From contig JAUVVY010000017.1 in NCBI GenBank assembly GCA_030604405.1, positions 30,242 to 94,241 of the forward strand: a stretch of DNA of 64,000 nt. Reading direction: 5' to 3'. Source of the DNA: a bacterium (GTDB lineage Bacteria > Armatimonadota > Zipacnadia > Zipacnadales > UBA11051). The notes beneath the pieces were generated by a model, which saw only the letters and a list, made by a program, of their open reading frames with translations, did no database searches and had not been told where the DNA came from. A program made the position numbers and the translations under genes. This document shows positions 25,809 through 35,357 of this stretch, piece by piece; within the stretch, counting starts at the first letter, position 1; each line of letters starts with the position of its first letter.

Positions 25809-26505
25809 AACCTCGTCTGCGGAGACTTACAGGCTGGAAACTGTAGTTGTGCAAATTCTGCTAACGGCTGGGCCGGATTCTCCGGTGCCGCCCACTGCGC
25901 ACGCACACCGCCGGTGTGGGTACGCGTGGGTACCCGGCACCTCCGTATGCGGCGCCTCCCAAAGGCAAGGGCAACCTTCACCCCCGGCCCCTCTCCCTGA
26001 GGGAGAGGGGAGAACGACAATGGAGTCGGGCAGGATGCCCGACCTACGCGGATGTATTTGGCAAGCCCCGCCTTCGCCCCTTCGGCAAGCTCCCTTCGGC
26101 CCTTCGACAGGCTCAGGACTTTCAGCAGGCTCAGGGCGCACGCGGCAGGGCGCACACGGCAAGGCCCTGCGGCAAGCCCGCGCCCTACAGAACGCCGGCT
26201 GTTGTCAATAGGTTGTTGAAAGTTCCTAACAGATACGACAAGAATGTCGCGAAACAGCTATCACGCACTCCGAGCTATTCAGGATTTAGTGGGGGACAGT
26301 CCCTAAAGGGACAGTCCCCGCATGCAGCGCATTTCAAAAAGCAGCAGCGTCTGCAAAACCTGTGCCACGCGAGCGATGTGCAGACGGCGACCAGCCATTG
26401 AATCTCAGGCCTCCGCCGACCCAGATCGGGCTCTGAAGAGCCGCCCTACGGGGTTCTGAAACAGGTTCTGGTTCGTGGCCGCTCGAGAAGATCCGACTCC
26501 GAGCG
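25809..26505. repeat. Repeat-rich intergenic region
   Basis: No gene is seen. An R5 unit (25840-25966) shares both ends with 14286-14374 but holds a different, longer hairpin. An R3 palindrome lies near 25996-26017 and an R1 hairpin GTCGGGC-AGGAT-GCCCGAC near 26025-26043. Nested CCCTTCGGC and CGACAGGCTCAGG blocks run to about 26170. A GGGGACAGTCCC/GGGACAGTCCCC palindrome lies at about 26290-26320. Confidence 0.55.
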
Positions 26506-27324
26506 TCAGCACAGCGGCTCGAGGATTGCAATGGCGCGTTTGATGTCCTCGATCTGCTGCGGGCCGCTGATCTCGCGCTCAATAGCTAAGACGCCGGTGA
26601 AACCCTTCGCCTTCAGCTTCGGCACCAGTACCGGGAAGTTGACCCGGCCCTCGCCCATCGGTTTCTCGACCCCCAGTTTGCTGCCATCGGTCGGGTACTC
26701 GCCATCCTTGGCATGCACGCCGCGCACGTACTGCCCGAAGACATCCAGGGCGTCCACCGGGTTCGCCCTGCCGTACATGAGCAGGTTTGCCGGGTCGAGG
26801 TTGACCCCCAGGTTGCCGGTGCCGACATCCTCGATGGTGCGCAGCAGCGTGACTGGCGTTTCCTGGCCGGTCTCGAACCAGAACTCGATGCCCTCGGCGG
26901 CGCAGACATTCGCGATGGATGCTATCGCGTGCACGGTGCCGTAGTAGTCTTCGTCGCCGGGATATTCGGGAATGAAGCCGAGGTGAGTGGTGATGGAGGG
27001 CACGCCGATAGCGGCGGCTACCTGGGCGGCTTGTATGAGCTCTGCGGTGCGCTGGCTGCGAGTAGCCGGCGGGACCAGGCCGATAGTCGTGGGGCCCTGG
27101 ACGAAGTCCCAGACCGTGCGGCCCGTAGGCATCGCCCAGAGCGTGGCAATGTTGATGCGGTGTTTGTCGGCGGCGGCCCGCAACTCCTGCGCCGCCTCCA
27201 GGCTGCCCGTCGCTGACCAGTGGACCTGACAGGCTGTCAAGCCCAGTTTTGCAACCTTCTCCATCGCTTCGTCTGCCGTAGGTCGCGGGGACAACATGAC
27301 GCCGATTTCTAATTTGTCAGCCAT
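26506..27324 (-). CDS. Sugar phosphate isomerase/epimerase (xylose isomerase-like barrel)
   Basis: A 272-aa TIM-barrel protein of the AP-endonuclease-2 fold. Likely metal ligands lie in FWFETGQE, GVNLDPANLL, GVHAKDGEY and VLAIERE. Substrate unknown, probably a keto-sugar or inositol derivative. ATG 27324 is preferred, with GGAG 10 nt upstream; GTG 27330 is in frame. It lies downstream of the GH42-like gene on the same strand, about 100 bases away, so the two may be co-transcribed. Confidence 0.85.
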   Translation of the reverse strand: MADKLEIGVMLSPRPTADEAMEKVAKLGLTACQVHWSATGSLEAAQELRAAADKHRINIATLWAMPTGRTVWDFVQGPTTIGLVPPATRSQRTAELIQAAQVAAAIGVPSITTHLGFIPEYPGDEDYYGTVHAIASIANVCAAEGIEFWFETGQETPVTLLRTIEDVGTGNLGVNLDPANLLMYGRANPVDALDVFGQYVRGVHAKDGEYPTDGSKLGVEKPMGEGRVNFPVLVPKLKAKGFTGVLAIEREISGPQQIEDIKRAIAILEPLC

Positions 27325-27430
27325 GTTCACGGGTCTCCATTGTTAGTTGTCAAGCACGTTGCGAAAGCTGCACTGTAATTCGCCGCCGGGCTGGAAAACT
27401 CCTTGCCGACTCGGAGAAGAAGCGTTTCGT

Positions 27431-30094
27431 CTACTTTGCCTGCAGCCGCCACAGGCAGGCCTCCTGAGCGCCCAGGTCCAGATGCCGCTCATAGACTTCC
27501 CCCTTGCGCGTGAGGTTGAGACTGAGCTTCTGCAAGCTCCCATCCGGGCGCAAGCGATAACCCCACAGCGTGGGCTTGCTGCCGACTAGGGGCAGGCGCA
27601 AATTGCAGCGGACAGTTTCGTCCTCCCAGTTGATAGTCAGCACCACCAGGTCGCCCTGAGCGTTGGTCAGGCACGTAACCTCCACGTCTTTACCTGGTGG
27701 CAATTCGTTGGCTACCCACGGCTCTTCGCCGCAGCCGCGCAGAAGCAATGCGTCCATGATCGCTGCGTGGCCCGGCGCAATCGGGTCGGGGATGATGCGG
27801 CGCTCGCGGGTCCGCTCTTGATTATCCCGATTGGAAACCAGGTCATACCCGAACTGCCCGGCGAGGTATATCGCCTTGCCCGTGCGTAACGGATGTTCCC
27901 AGATTACGGGCCGGCCTTCGACCTTCGCCAAGACCGTTACGCCATCGGCGGGAGTAATCTCATCATAGACGGTGAACACCTCGTCTCCGGGATCAGGCAA
28001 CAGGCCGGCAGTGGGAGTCAGTCTTCCAGCGGCTTGACCTTTGGGCGCATGTTTGAGCCCCAACAGGCGCAGCAGTGCTGGTGTCTCGTGCGGGAGGCCC
28101 TCTTCGTCCAACAGCCCAAATTCCGAGATGACAATTACCGTCTTGCCCTGGCGCGCCAGTGTTTCGAGCAAGTACGCTCGATCGTTACTGATTGCGAACG
28201 GGAAGGGAACCACGATCACAGGATAGTCGCGTAACTGGTCTTCCGTGACGGCTTCGAGGTAGAACAAGTCCGTGGGCACGCCGCGGCGGAACAGATAGTA
28301 CAGGACTTCCTTCTGCGCGACGGCGGCGTAGCGCGGATCGTTGAGCGGATGACTGAGCAGGTTGGCGGGCTGTGGCTGGGTGTAGAAGCGCCAGAGGTCA
28401 TCGCTGGCCTGTGAGTGCAGATAGGCCACTTTCTTCAGCGGCTGCAGCCCACCGAGCCAGTCGTCCGCTTGCTTCAACAGCTCATACACGCCCCTGACGC
28501 ACGCGTAGCTGACCTCAGCGCGATCAGTGGTATGGCTTTCGTCCGTGATGTGCACATAGTGCCACCAGGCCAGCTCTTTGGCACCGTGGCAGACCGCCGA
28601 CAGCGCGCTGCCGTAGATTTCCACCGGGTCCATCTCACGGAATTCTTTGCGCAGCCGGCTGGCCTCCAGCACAATGCCGCACTGTCGCTTAGGCGTGCAG
28701 CCGGTGAGATGCGCCGCGGTCTCGGTGACGTACCAGTGAGTGCTGTCGCCGAGGTAGTTATGAAGCTGGATATAGGGGTCGGTGGTCGGGAAGTCTATGT
28801 CGGTCTCACAGCCGATGCGCTGCCAGGCCACTCCCGTGCCCCACCAGAAATCGCTGCAGATTGGCGAAACACAGATTAGACTGTCGGCGCGAATCTGCGG
28901 ATTGACCTGCTTGATCGCAGCCGCGCTCCGCTTCATCCAGTTGGTGGTGCTGTCGTAGCGGTGGTTCAGATATTGTAGATATGTCGCAGTCTGCGCCGGA
29001 AAGGTCATTCCAGGGCCCAATTCGGGCAGCTCTTCTCCGAATTGCTCGTGGTAGAGCTTCCGGCAGACCGGGCAATTACACATCACCGGCAGATTCTTGT
29101 AGAACTCGACCACGCGCGGGTCGGAGTGCTTGGTGTAGCTCTGCTTCAAACGGCCGTAGCTCCAGTTGTACTCATCCGGCACCAGCGAGATACCGGCAAA
29201 GTCATAGGCAGCGGCAAGCTCCAGCGTCCGTGTCCAGGCCTCGCCCCAGGGGCCATTGACGCATTGGTACTGGGGGAAGTTGGGATCATCGGCGTCCTTG
29301 AAGGGCGGCGTCGGCGGGTGCCCTGTTGTCAGCCACACGCCTATGCCCCTGTCTTTGGCCATGCTGAGAAAGTCGCGAAGCTGGGGGTTGCCGTTGCCGT
29401 CTTTTCCCAGCCAGAAGCTGTGGCTTCCAGACAGATATGTGTGCAGGGCATCGGCGTTGAGGTCTGCAAGGGTGGCGTACATGCTGTCTCGCGCGGCGAA
29501 GTTCTGGCGGCCCTGCAGCTCAAAGCCAGGATTCTTCAGCAAATTCTCGCCGTCAGGCGGGCCGAAGAAAAGGTCATCGAAATACACGGTTCCTGTCTTC
29601 CCACGCAGGAAAGCATGGAAGCTCGCCAGGCGCACCGGCTTTTCCGGCTGGATGATGGTCTCGGAGTATTCCCAGTCGTGCGAGCCGGGTGTGAACTGCG
29701 CAATCTGCATGTGCCACGGGGTGCCGTCGGTGTATTGCAGATCAACATACAGCGAATACTCCGAGCTTTTTTCTTCGGCCTCCACACCCACAGCCTTGCT
29801 CCAGCCGGCGATCTTCAGAGGTGCGGGTTGCGGCTGGCCGATTTCGACCCTCTGTGATACACCGGCCCCGCTCCTCGGCTGCCCTTCGCCGTCGTACACA
29901 CACTTCACACTCCAGCCCCCGGAATGCGCGGCTTCCTGGGTGAACGCATATCCGGTGTCATACTCCGCCCAGACGTGGGTGCTGAGTAGCGGCGTAGCCC
30001 TCGCGTAAATGCCACGGGTGATGTTGCTTCCCGGCGCGTAGGCCAAGGCTGCCGCACAGATGAGCGTCATGATAAGCAGAAATGCTATTCGCAC
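27431..30094 (-). CDS. Secreted GH42-like beta-galactosidase family protein
   Basis: An 887-aa protein with a signal peptide (VRIAFLLIMTLICAAALAYA). The N-terminal part (about 25-200) is a carbohydrate-binding-like beta-sandwich, followed by a TIM barrel (about 210-560) with SLVPDEYNW and a C-terminal Rossmann-like domain (KVAYLHS, PVIVVPFPFAISN) like the GH42 trimerisation domain. GTG 30094 follows AGGGAG by 8 nt; the longer frame lacks sense upstream. The catalytic residues are not certain. It is divergent from the sialidase-like gene. Confidence 0.75.
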   Translation of the reverse strand: MRIAFLLIMTLICAAALAYAPGSNITRGIYARATPLLSTHVWAEYDTGYAFTQEAAHSGGWSVKCVYDGEGQPRSGAGVSQRVEIGQPQPAPLKIAGWSKAVGVEAEEKSSEYSLYVDLQYTDGTPWHMQIAQFTPGSHDWEYSETIIQPEKPVRLASFHAFLRGKTGTVYFDDLFFGPPDGENLLKNPGFELQGRQNFAARDSMYATLADLNADALHTYLSGSHSFWLGKDGNGNPQLRDFLSMAKDRGIGVWLTTGHPPTPPFKDADDPNFPQYQCVNGPWGEAWTRTLELAAAYDFAGISLVPDEYNWSYGRLKQSYTKHSDPRVVEFYKNLPVMCNCPVCRKLYHEQFGEELPELGPGMTFPAQTATYLQYLNHRYDSTTNWMKRSAAAIKQVNPQIRADSLICVSPICSDFWWGTGVAWQRIGCETDIDFPTTDPYIQLHNYLGDSTHWYVTETAAHLTGCTPKRQCGIVLEASRLRKEFREMDPVEIYGSALSAVCHGAKELAWWHYVHITDESHTTDRAEVSYACVRGVYELLKQADDWLGGLQPLKKVAYLHSQASDDLWRFYTQPQPANLLSHPLNDPRYAAVAQKEVLYYLFRRGVPTDLFYLEAVTEDQLRDYPVIVVPFPFAISNDRAYLLETLARQGKTVIVISEFGLLDEEGLPHETPALLRLLGLKHAPKGQAAGRLTPTAGLLPDPGDEVFTVYDEITPADGVTVLAKVEGRPVIWEHPLRTGKAIYLAGQFGYDLVSNRDNQERTRERRIIPDPIAPGHAAIMDALLLRGCGEEPWVANELPPGKDVEVTCLTNAQGDLVVLTINWEDETVRCNLRLPLVGSKPTLWGYRLRPDGSLQKLSLNLTRKGEVYERHLDLGAQEACLWRLQAK

Positions 30095-30275
30095 CTGAAA
30101 CACTCCCTGTGTTCCCGCATCGTATGCTCCTGTGTAGTTTCGCGATTGGCAGGTGTTTCGCCTGCTGCGGCCGGAGAGTGATTCCCTATACCTTCGCCTC
30201 TGTTTGGAAGGAAACTGGGTAGCCGACGGACAATATTGCGTCCAGCACGGCGCTATACTGCAAATCTCCCTCAGA

Positions 30276-31445
30276 ATGGACAGCACGATGGAAATCAAAG
30301 AGATTGCGCGGCATGTCGTTCTGGATGGGCGCAACAACAATATCAGTTGGTTTCACCCCAAACCAGCGGTAATTCCTCCGCGGCATGTTGGTGAGGCTCC
30401 GACAGTGCTGGTGACTCTGGCAACGCAAAACGGTGATGATGTCTATTCGCCGCCGTTTGAAATCGTTACCAGCGATCTGGGGCAGAGCTGGACCGATCCG
30501 GTCTGGCATGTGAATACTCTGGGACGGAGGATGATTGCGGAGAATCTGTTTGAGGGCTTTTGCGATTTTGTGCCAGCGTACCATAAGGCAAGCGGGAAAG
30601 TGCTCGGAATCGGTCACACGACCCGTATCAGCAACGAGGTACTCGACCGCCACGTGAAGATCGAGCGCCTGGTTCATGTGAATCTGAATCAGCCCGGCAT
30701 ATACACGAGCAGAGACGTGGATACCGGGCGTTGGAGGCCGTGGGAGTTCATCCCCTACCCAGATGACAAGCCCCCGGACGAAGCTACATACAGCCCGGGA
30801 TGCCCGCAGTGGGTGGAGCTTCCGGATGGCAATATCGTGTTGCCGATGTGTGTCAAGGGCCTGGAGGAGGAGCGATATCGGGTATGCTCGGCCCTGTGCT
30901 CCTTCGACGGCCAGCAATTCAGGATGCTCGAAGTGGGAAATGACCTGCGGCTTGATGTCGGCAGAGGCCTTTGCGAGCCCTCAATGGTGGAGTTCGAAGG
31001 CAGGTTCTACGTGACCATCCGCGCGGAGGACTTCCGCATGTATCATGCCGAGAGCGACGACGGACTGCATCTGGACAATCTCGCACCGTGGCAGTGGGAC
31101 GACGGAACGGACATCGCAACTGACCAGACCCAGCAGCACTGGGTGAAGCGCCATGACGCGCTCTACCTGACATATACCAGGCAGACAGGGAGCAACGAGC
31201 ACATCGTGCGCAGCCGGGCCCCGATGTTCATTGCCCGGGTTGATACCGACAAGATGCAGCTCATCCGTGAAACCGAGCAGGTGGTGATCCCGGAAGAAGG
31301 AGCGGCGCTAGGTAACTTCATGGTCGCGAATGTCACGGCTCACGAGACCTGGCTGACGGTCGGTGAATTCCTGCCAGATAGCTACTACGGCGACTTCCTC
31401 CTGGCGAGAATCATCTGGGAGGAGCCGAATCAGGCACTAAGTTGA
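30276..31445 (+). CDS. Sialidase-like beta-propeller protein
   Basis: A 389-aa protein without a clear signal peptide. It has propeller-type strands and Asp-box-like elements (TSDLGQSW, AESDDGLHLD) seen in exo-sialidases and related glycosidases. The start is uncertain: ATG 30276 and ATG 30288 are both in frame and neither has a good ribosome site. It is divergent from the GH42-like gene with about 180 bp between them, probably holding both promoters. Substrate unknown. Confidence 0.65.
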   Translation: MDSTMEIKEIARHVVLDGRNNNISWFHPKPAVIPPRHVGEAPTVLVTLATQNGDDVYSPPFEIVTSDLGQSWTDPVWHVNTLGRRMIAENLFEGFCDFVPAYHKASGKVLGIGHTTRISNEVLDRHVKIERLVHVNLNQPGIYTSRDVDTGRWRPWEFIPYPDDKPPDEATYSPGCPQWVELPDGNIVLPMCVKGLEEERYRVCSALCSFDGQQFRMLEVGNDLRLDVGRGLCEPSMVEFEGRFYVTIRAEDFRMYHAESDDGLHLDNLAPWQWDDGTDIATDQTQQHWVKRHDALYLTYTRQTGSNEHIVRSRAPMFIARVDTDKMQLIRETEQVVIPEEGAALGNFMVANVTAHETWLTVGEFLPDSYYGDFLLARIIWEEPNQALS

Positions 31446-31515
31446 ATGGCGCGCATTCGGGTTTGTGCCACTGAGGTTTGCTGACGCCCGGATATGCTCG
31501 GTACATGAGACGAGA

Positions 31516-31655
31516 AGAGGGCTGGCCGAGTTGCCAGCCCTCTCGTCTTGGTCTGCAAGTCCGTGTTGCGGTCAGTCGTCCAGGTCCAGGTAGATCGGGA
31601 ACTGGGCGCACAAGTCCGCCACCTCGCCGCGGATGCGGGAGATCACGCTCTCGTC
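31516..31655 (-). pseudogene. Duplicated 3' end of glyA with its terminator
   Basis: About 140 bases match glyA 35302-35441 at more than 90%, covering the last ~28 codons, the stop and the terminator stem. The translation differs from the glyA end only in conservative places (ESVVSRIRAEV becomes ESVISRIRGEV). The 3' hairpin keeps its pairing but lacks the T-rich tail. It marks the far end of the 3.6 kb island between it and intact glyA, in the same orientation. Confidence 0.92.
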
Positions 31656-31917
31656 CTAGAGCCCGGACCGCAGGGCATTAGGTCGCACGGGCGGCGCGTC
31701 TGAAGGTTTGTACGTTGAAGGGCAGGGGGTTGTGTGTGCGATGACGAAAGTTATAGTCACTTGGCGGTTGCCGTATCGGAGTGGTTTACCACAATAGTGC
31801 GAGCACCAGAGGCCTCCCGGTTTGGCGGGCCAATATTTGACTGTCGAAGTACGGCGAACTGCACCTTCTCTCAGTATGTGCAACAGCTGGTCGGGGACAA
31901 AAAAGCGCGGGTGCGCT

Positions 31918-32457
31918 CTAAAGCCGGGCAGCCCGAAAGCCCAAGTGGATAAGGTGCGATGTCGCGGGTATCGGCGGGCGAGCAAAGTACTCAAGTAGCT
32001 CTTCCAGCAGCGCGCGGCAATCAGATAGGAATCGCTCGTAGTCAGCATAGCGTCGCGCAGGTTTCATCTCGAAGTGGGCGCGCTCCAGTGCTGCGAGCAA
32101 AAGGGCTCGAGGGTCTAAGTCATCGGCCGTGAAGCACAGAAAATGTACATATCGCTTCCTGTCAGGGTCACGAGGGAACTCCCTGAACAGCTGGCCGAAT
32201 CGATGGAGAGTTGGGGGCTTCTCTGGGTACTGGATAACGAAAAGGGAGTGTGGATTAAGGGTGCGTGCCTGTTGGCGCTCATGCTCAGTGCTTGAACTGG
32301 GGGTTTGGTGCCGTGGGCTGCACGCGGGCAGTGACCAAGCTGAAGGGCCGACCAGTTCACGAAGCGCTTGCCGTTGGACCGCGCGAGAGAGGTACCCATC
32401 CACCGACACCGCCCTCCACGGACTTCCGAGCGGATCCGCCACTACTACGTAGGACAT
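31918..32457 (-). CDS. Unknown island protein
   Basis: A 179-aa protein with a strand-rich first half and a helical C-terminal half (DLDPRALLLAALERAHFEMKP and on to LLEELLEYFARPP). No family is recognised. ATG 32457 is the assumed start. It is the only leftward gene in the island and the gene nearest the glyA remnant. Confidence 0.55.
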   Translation of the reverse strand: MSYVVVADPLGSPWRAVSVDGYLSRAVQRQALRELVGPSAWSLPACSPRHQTPSSSTEHERQQARTLNPHSLFVIQYPEKPPTLHRFGQLFREFPRDPDRKRYVHFLCFTADDLDPRALLLAALERAHFEMKPARRYADYERFLSDCRALLEELLEYFARPPIPATSHLIHLGFRAARL

Positions 32458-32534
32458 GTTTGTCACACTGCCTATATATCTAGTTGCCGCTATGTCTCGT
32501 CTACATGGATTGTACCCGTAGAAATAGCCAACAT

Positions 32535-32567
32535 ATTCTTAAGATATTCTCAAGATACTCTCAAGGA
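32535..32567 (+). repeat. Three 11-bp tandem repeats (iteron-like)
   Basis: ATTCTTAAGAT, ATTCTCAAGAT and ACTCTCAAGGA lie head to tail, one helical turn each, about 250 bp upstream of a small winged-helix gene. The rest of 32467-32818 shows no gene. They may be binding sites for that protein or for a replication initiator. Confidence 0.6.
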
Positions 32568-32818
32568 CCGGGCTGTATGTTTATGTATTCGGAACGTAGA
32601 TTCCCTGATGGCATGATGCTGCAATTTCCGGACCAACTCCATCCGCTGATGTCCGCAAAACGCTTTAGCAGAGGAGCGGCCCAGATGCAGCGCCCGTTAC
32701 GATGTATAGCAGCACGTCGGGGCAGCCGCTCGGCGGCCGTATGAAATGACGCGTGTAGATGAAGTGACGGACTCTCGGCGGAGATGGCGAGGACCGCGCA
32801 GAGAGGAAGGGAAAGCCG

Positions 32819-33127
32819 ATGGGTGATCAGCAGGCCACTTCGCACAAGATGATCGTTGTTCCAGCGCAACTATTGGACGTCCTCTCAAAGTCCAGCATGG
32901 GAGTGGCGAGGGTCCTCCTCTGTATCGCGCGCATTACCCTAGATCCTAATACCGGCCAACAAGTCAGGGAAGCAGAGGTGTCTCTGACCAGTCTAGCACG
33001 GCGAACGCAGCTCGGACGCAGGACCGTCGCTAGAGCGGTCAAGCAAGCCGTTGAGGCCGGCTACCTCGTGAAAAAGAGTGACGTTCACATATCTCGGTAT
33101 AGGTTGAAGCTCAGTCATCGAGGTTGA
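32819..33127 (+). CDS. Winged-helix protein resembling a phage replication-protein O N-terminal domain
   Basis: A 102-aa protein whose core (RVLLCIARITLD, then VSLTSLARRTQLGRRTVARAVKQAVEAGYLV) has the layout of the DNA-binding domain in phage and plasmid replication initiators: a helix, a long loop, an HTH and a wing. AGGAAGGG precedes ATG 32819. It is shorter than full initiators, so it may be a remnant or a regulator. It lies downstream of three iteron-like repeats. Confidence 0.65.
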   Translation: MGDQQATSHKMIVVPAQLLDVLSKSSMGVARVLLCIARITLDPNTGQQVREAEVSLTSLARRTQLGRRTVARAVKQAVEAGYLVKKSDVHISRYRLKLSHRG

Positions 33128-33654
33128 ACCTATTCCGAGCAGTGACCGTCGGCTAGGGCACGGCCACCGCGGGTGGTTGCGAAAGGTCCAAAGACAAAGC
33201 CACAGTGACCGTGCGACGGTGCACCCGCCGTCTGGTCGTCAATGCCTGTCTACTTCGGCAAGTGAGAGGGCGGGTGCTGGGCGAGGCAGATCTCTTAGCT
33301 CTCTGTCTAAGACATCAAAGTTGTCCGTCACTTGGTACGCACGACCCGAAACCAGTCTGCCAAACCGTGTGGCACACGTCAAGGGTCGGTTTCATCTACG
33401 TAGGCAACCTGCGTCGGCACTTTGTGTGCTAGTGCTGCTTGAGATAAGAGGAACTACCTCCTTGCGGCTCTTGCAGGATGCCGCTGCGCAAGTGGCAAGA
33501 GTGGAGCGATTAATTGGTGCAAGTATGGCACCACTTTTCTTGTGCTCGGTTGACCTTGGGAGGTCACGTAGCTTAGTCTGTGCAATAACATACCTTGTGC
33601 GGACACGCAGCACGCCACCGCACTGCAGTTGATCATCGAAGGGGGTCACTACGC
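33128..33654. other. Intergenic region of the glyA island without a recognisable gene
   Basis: Short frames here (for example 33177-33632) have composition unlike a protein and no ribosome site. No repeat or hairpin stands out. Confidence 0.4.
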
Positions 33655-34608
33655 ATGCCGTGCTTGTCGTGTTCCAGCACAGACCAGATCTCGGTAGCTT
33701 GGCTACACGAACTTGTGCTCCTCAATCCGGGGCTCCAACATCCCCCGCAGGCGGAATTGCACGTTAGCGGAATAGTGCACGTGCAGAACCCGCCTGCGAC
33801 GCTACGCTTTGTGCACCGAGGGCACATACACACACTTCTTAACCGAACAAAAGAATGGCATGACTATGCCTCCGGGGGCGAGGACTGGCTTGCGGACATT
33901 CTGAACCACGAGCGTCTGAGATCTTACTCGGTCGATCCCGTCTCGGACAAGCCAGACGTTCTGAGAATGCGCTATCGCCCTAGGGGAAATCTGACGGAGG
34001 CGAGAGTGCGGCCCCAAGAAGTTGTGGTCGACAAGAAACCCACCACCATGTACGTTCGCAAGGATGACCCTGAGAGCGACCCATTATACAGCCACTTCGC
34101 AGTTAGGTTCGAGGAGGCCGGAACCCAACTGTTTCGTATTGGTTTCCTCACGACATACGGGATCCGGCCCAGTTCAGAGATGCAAATCGAGGTGGACATC
34201 GAAGGCCCAGCACGAGCGTTTGATGCTATTCAAAATGAAGCCGCGGATCGTGTGGAGGACGCAGGCTACAGAAACACTATAGCAACAGAACTGACTGACT
34301 TGTATAAGAACAGAAAAGAGCAAGACTATGACGTCTTGGTCGTGCCTCATGCGCGGCTTTCGCCACTTGTCGAAGAGAGGGATAACGCTCCCTTCCCCGA
34401 TCCGTTGCGGATCGATCTGTCGAGCGCACCCCAAGGCATCTTCGCGCCGCCCTGCTCCGCCGCGCGCGCTCTGCCGTTTGACATGAACTGCTCAGACTTC
34501 TTCGTTCGTATAGTCTGCCAGCTTGACCCCAATGTCGTTCTGTTGAGCCCCAGCGTGCAACAAACGTTGCGTGAGTGGCGCGATGACGGACGTGTCAGAG
34601 AGGGTTAG
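33655..34608 (+). CDS. Unknown island protein with N-terminal C-x2-C
   Basis: A 317-aa protein starting MPCLSCSS, a possible half zinc site, then alternating strands and loops with conserved-looking aromatic and charged positions, and a helical centre (AFDAIQNEAADRVEDAGYRNTI). No family is recognised. ATG 33655 follows AGGGGG. It is followed within 4 bases by the next gene, so the pair is co-transcribed. Confidence 0.6.
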   Translation: MPCLSCSSTDQISVAWLHELVLLNPGLQHPPQAELHVSGIVHVQNPPATLRFVHRGHIHTLLNRTKEWHDYASGGEDWLADILNHERLRSYSVDPVSDKPDVLRMRYRPRGNLTEARVRPQEVVVDKKPTTMYVRKDDPESDPLYSHFAVRFEEAGTQLFRIGFLTTYGIRPSSEMQIEVDIEGPARAFDAIQNEAADRVEDAGYRNTIATELTDLYKNRKEQDYDVLVVPHARLSPLVEERDNAPFPDPLRIDLSSAPQGIFAPPCSAARALPFDMNCSDFFVRIVCQLDPNVVLLSPSVQQTLREWRDDGRVREG

Positions 34609-34612
34609 CGGC

Positions 34613-35185
34613 ATGGTAGATGAGCCATTGTTCGTACATAGACTGGATATTCGCGCGGGCTTGATCCGCGACATAATCCAGAAGTACCAAGAGATAGCTC
34701 GCGAGCAGGCGCAGTTCGGAAGCTTACCAGACGGCACGACAGGCCGTGAGGCGATCGAGAAGGTCTGCTATCTCGCAGTATACACATTTCCAGACTGTAA
34801 AGACGCAGATGACCAAGACGCGCGCCGGGCCGTTTTTGCGCGGGCAGGGTTCCTGGCGTACATGCTACTCCGAAACAGGATATTCGAAACAAAGGCCATT
34901 GAAACGGCGCTAGAAGCGGGGTGGCTCCTTGTCCAGGCGGAGGGAGGAGTGCCGCTGGCGACTCGAGCGTGTGCAACGGCCGAGTTGCTTGAGGAGTTGA
35001 GCGAGTACCAAGATATGTCGGGCCCGGGCGCTCTCCCCACCGGAGCCCGTGAGCGTCTAGAGGCTTACTACGCTCAGGTCGGTATATGTCAGGCTGGGAA
35101 CGTGGTAGGGCATCGCCCGAAGGATTGCCACGACGGAGTTCCGGTCGAAGGTTGCGAGGTTGCTGCATCAAGGGCGGAACCCTAG
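34613..35185 (+). CDS. Unknown mainly helical island protein
   Basis: A 190-aa protein, mostly helical (LIRDIIQKYQEIAREQ, FLAYMLLRNRIFETKAIETA). ATG 34613 has GAGAGGG 8 nt upstream; an upstream ATG at 34583 would overlap the previous gene by 26 bases. No family is recognised. Probably works with the preceding 317-aa protein, since the two are 4 bases apart. Confidence 0.55.
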   Translation: MVDEPLFVHRLDIRAGLIRDIIQKYQEIAREQAQFGSLPDGTTGREAIEKVCYLAVYTFPDCKDADDQDARRAVFARAGFLAYMLLRNRIFETKAIETALEAGWLLVQAEGGVPLATRACATAELLEELSEYQDMSGPGALPTGARERLEAYYAQVGICQAGNVVGHRPKDCHDGVPVEGCEVAASRAEP

Positions 35186-35300
35186 TGGGTCCTCGAAGCC
35201 CGACCTACCCGACTAAAGGCATAAACGCATACCAGGCTGCAAGTCCGCGCCGTGCGCTAAGGGCCTGTCCAGGCTAGCGCAGGCTGATTGTACGAAAAGA

Positions 35301-35330
35301 GAGAGGGCTGGCGGAGTTGCCAGCCCTCTC
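35301..35330 (-). terminator. Rho-independent terminator of glyA
   Basis: Read leftward, GAGAGGGCTGGC and GCCAGCCCTCTC form a 12-bp stem followed by TCTTTTCG. It lies about 28 bases past the glyA stop. A near copy without the T-rich tail lies at 31516-31543. Confidence 0.85.
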
Positions 35331-35357
35331 GTCTTGGTCTGCAAGTCCGTGTTGCGG

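Noticed and set aside
33177..33632. 151-codon plus-strand frame in the glyA island
   Set aside because: Composition (Ser/Arg/Leu-rich, no secondary-structure pattern) and lack of a ribosome site argue against a gene.
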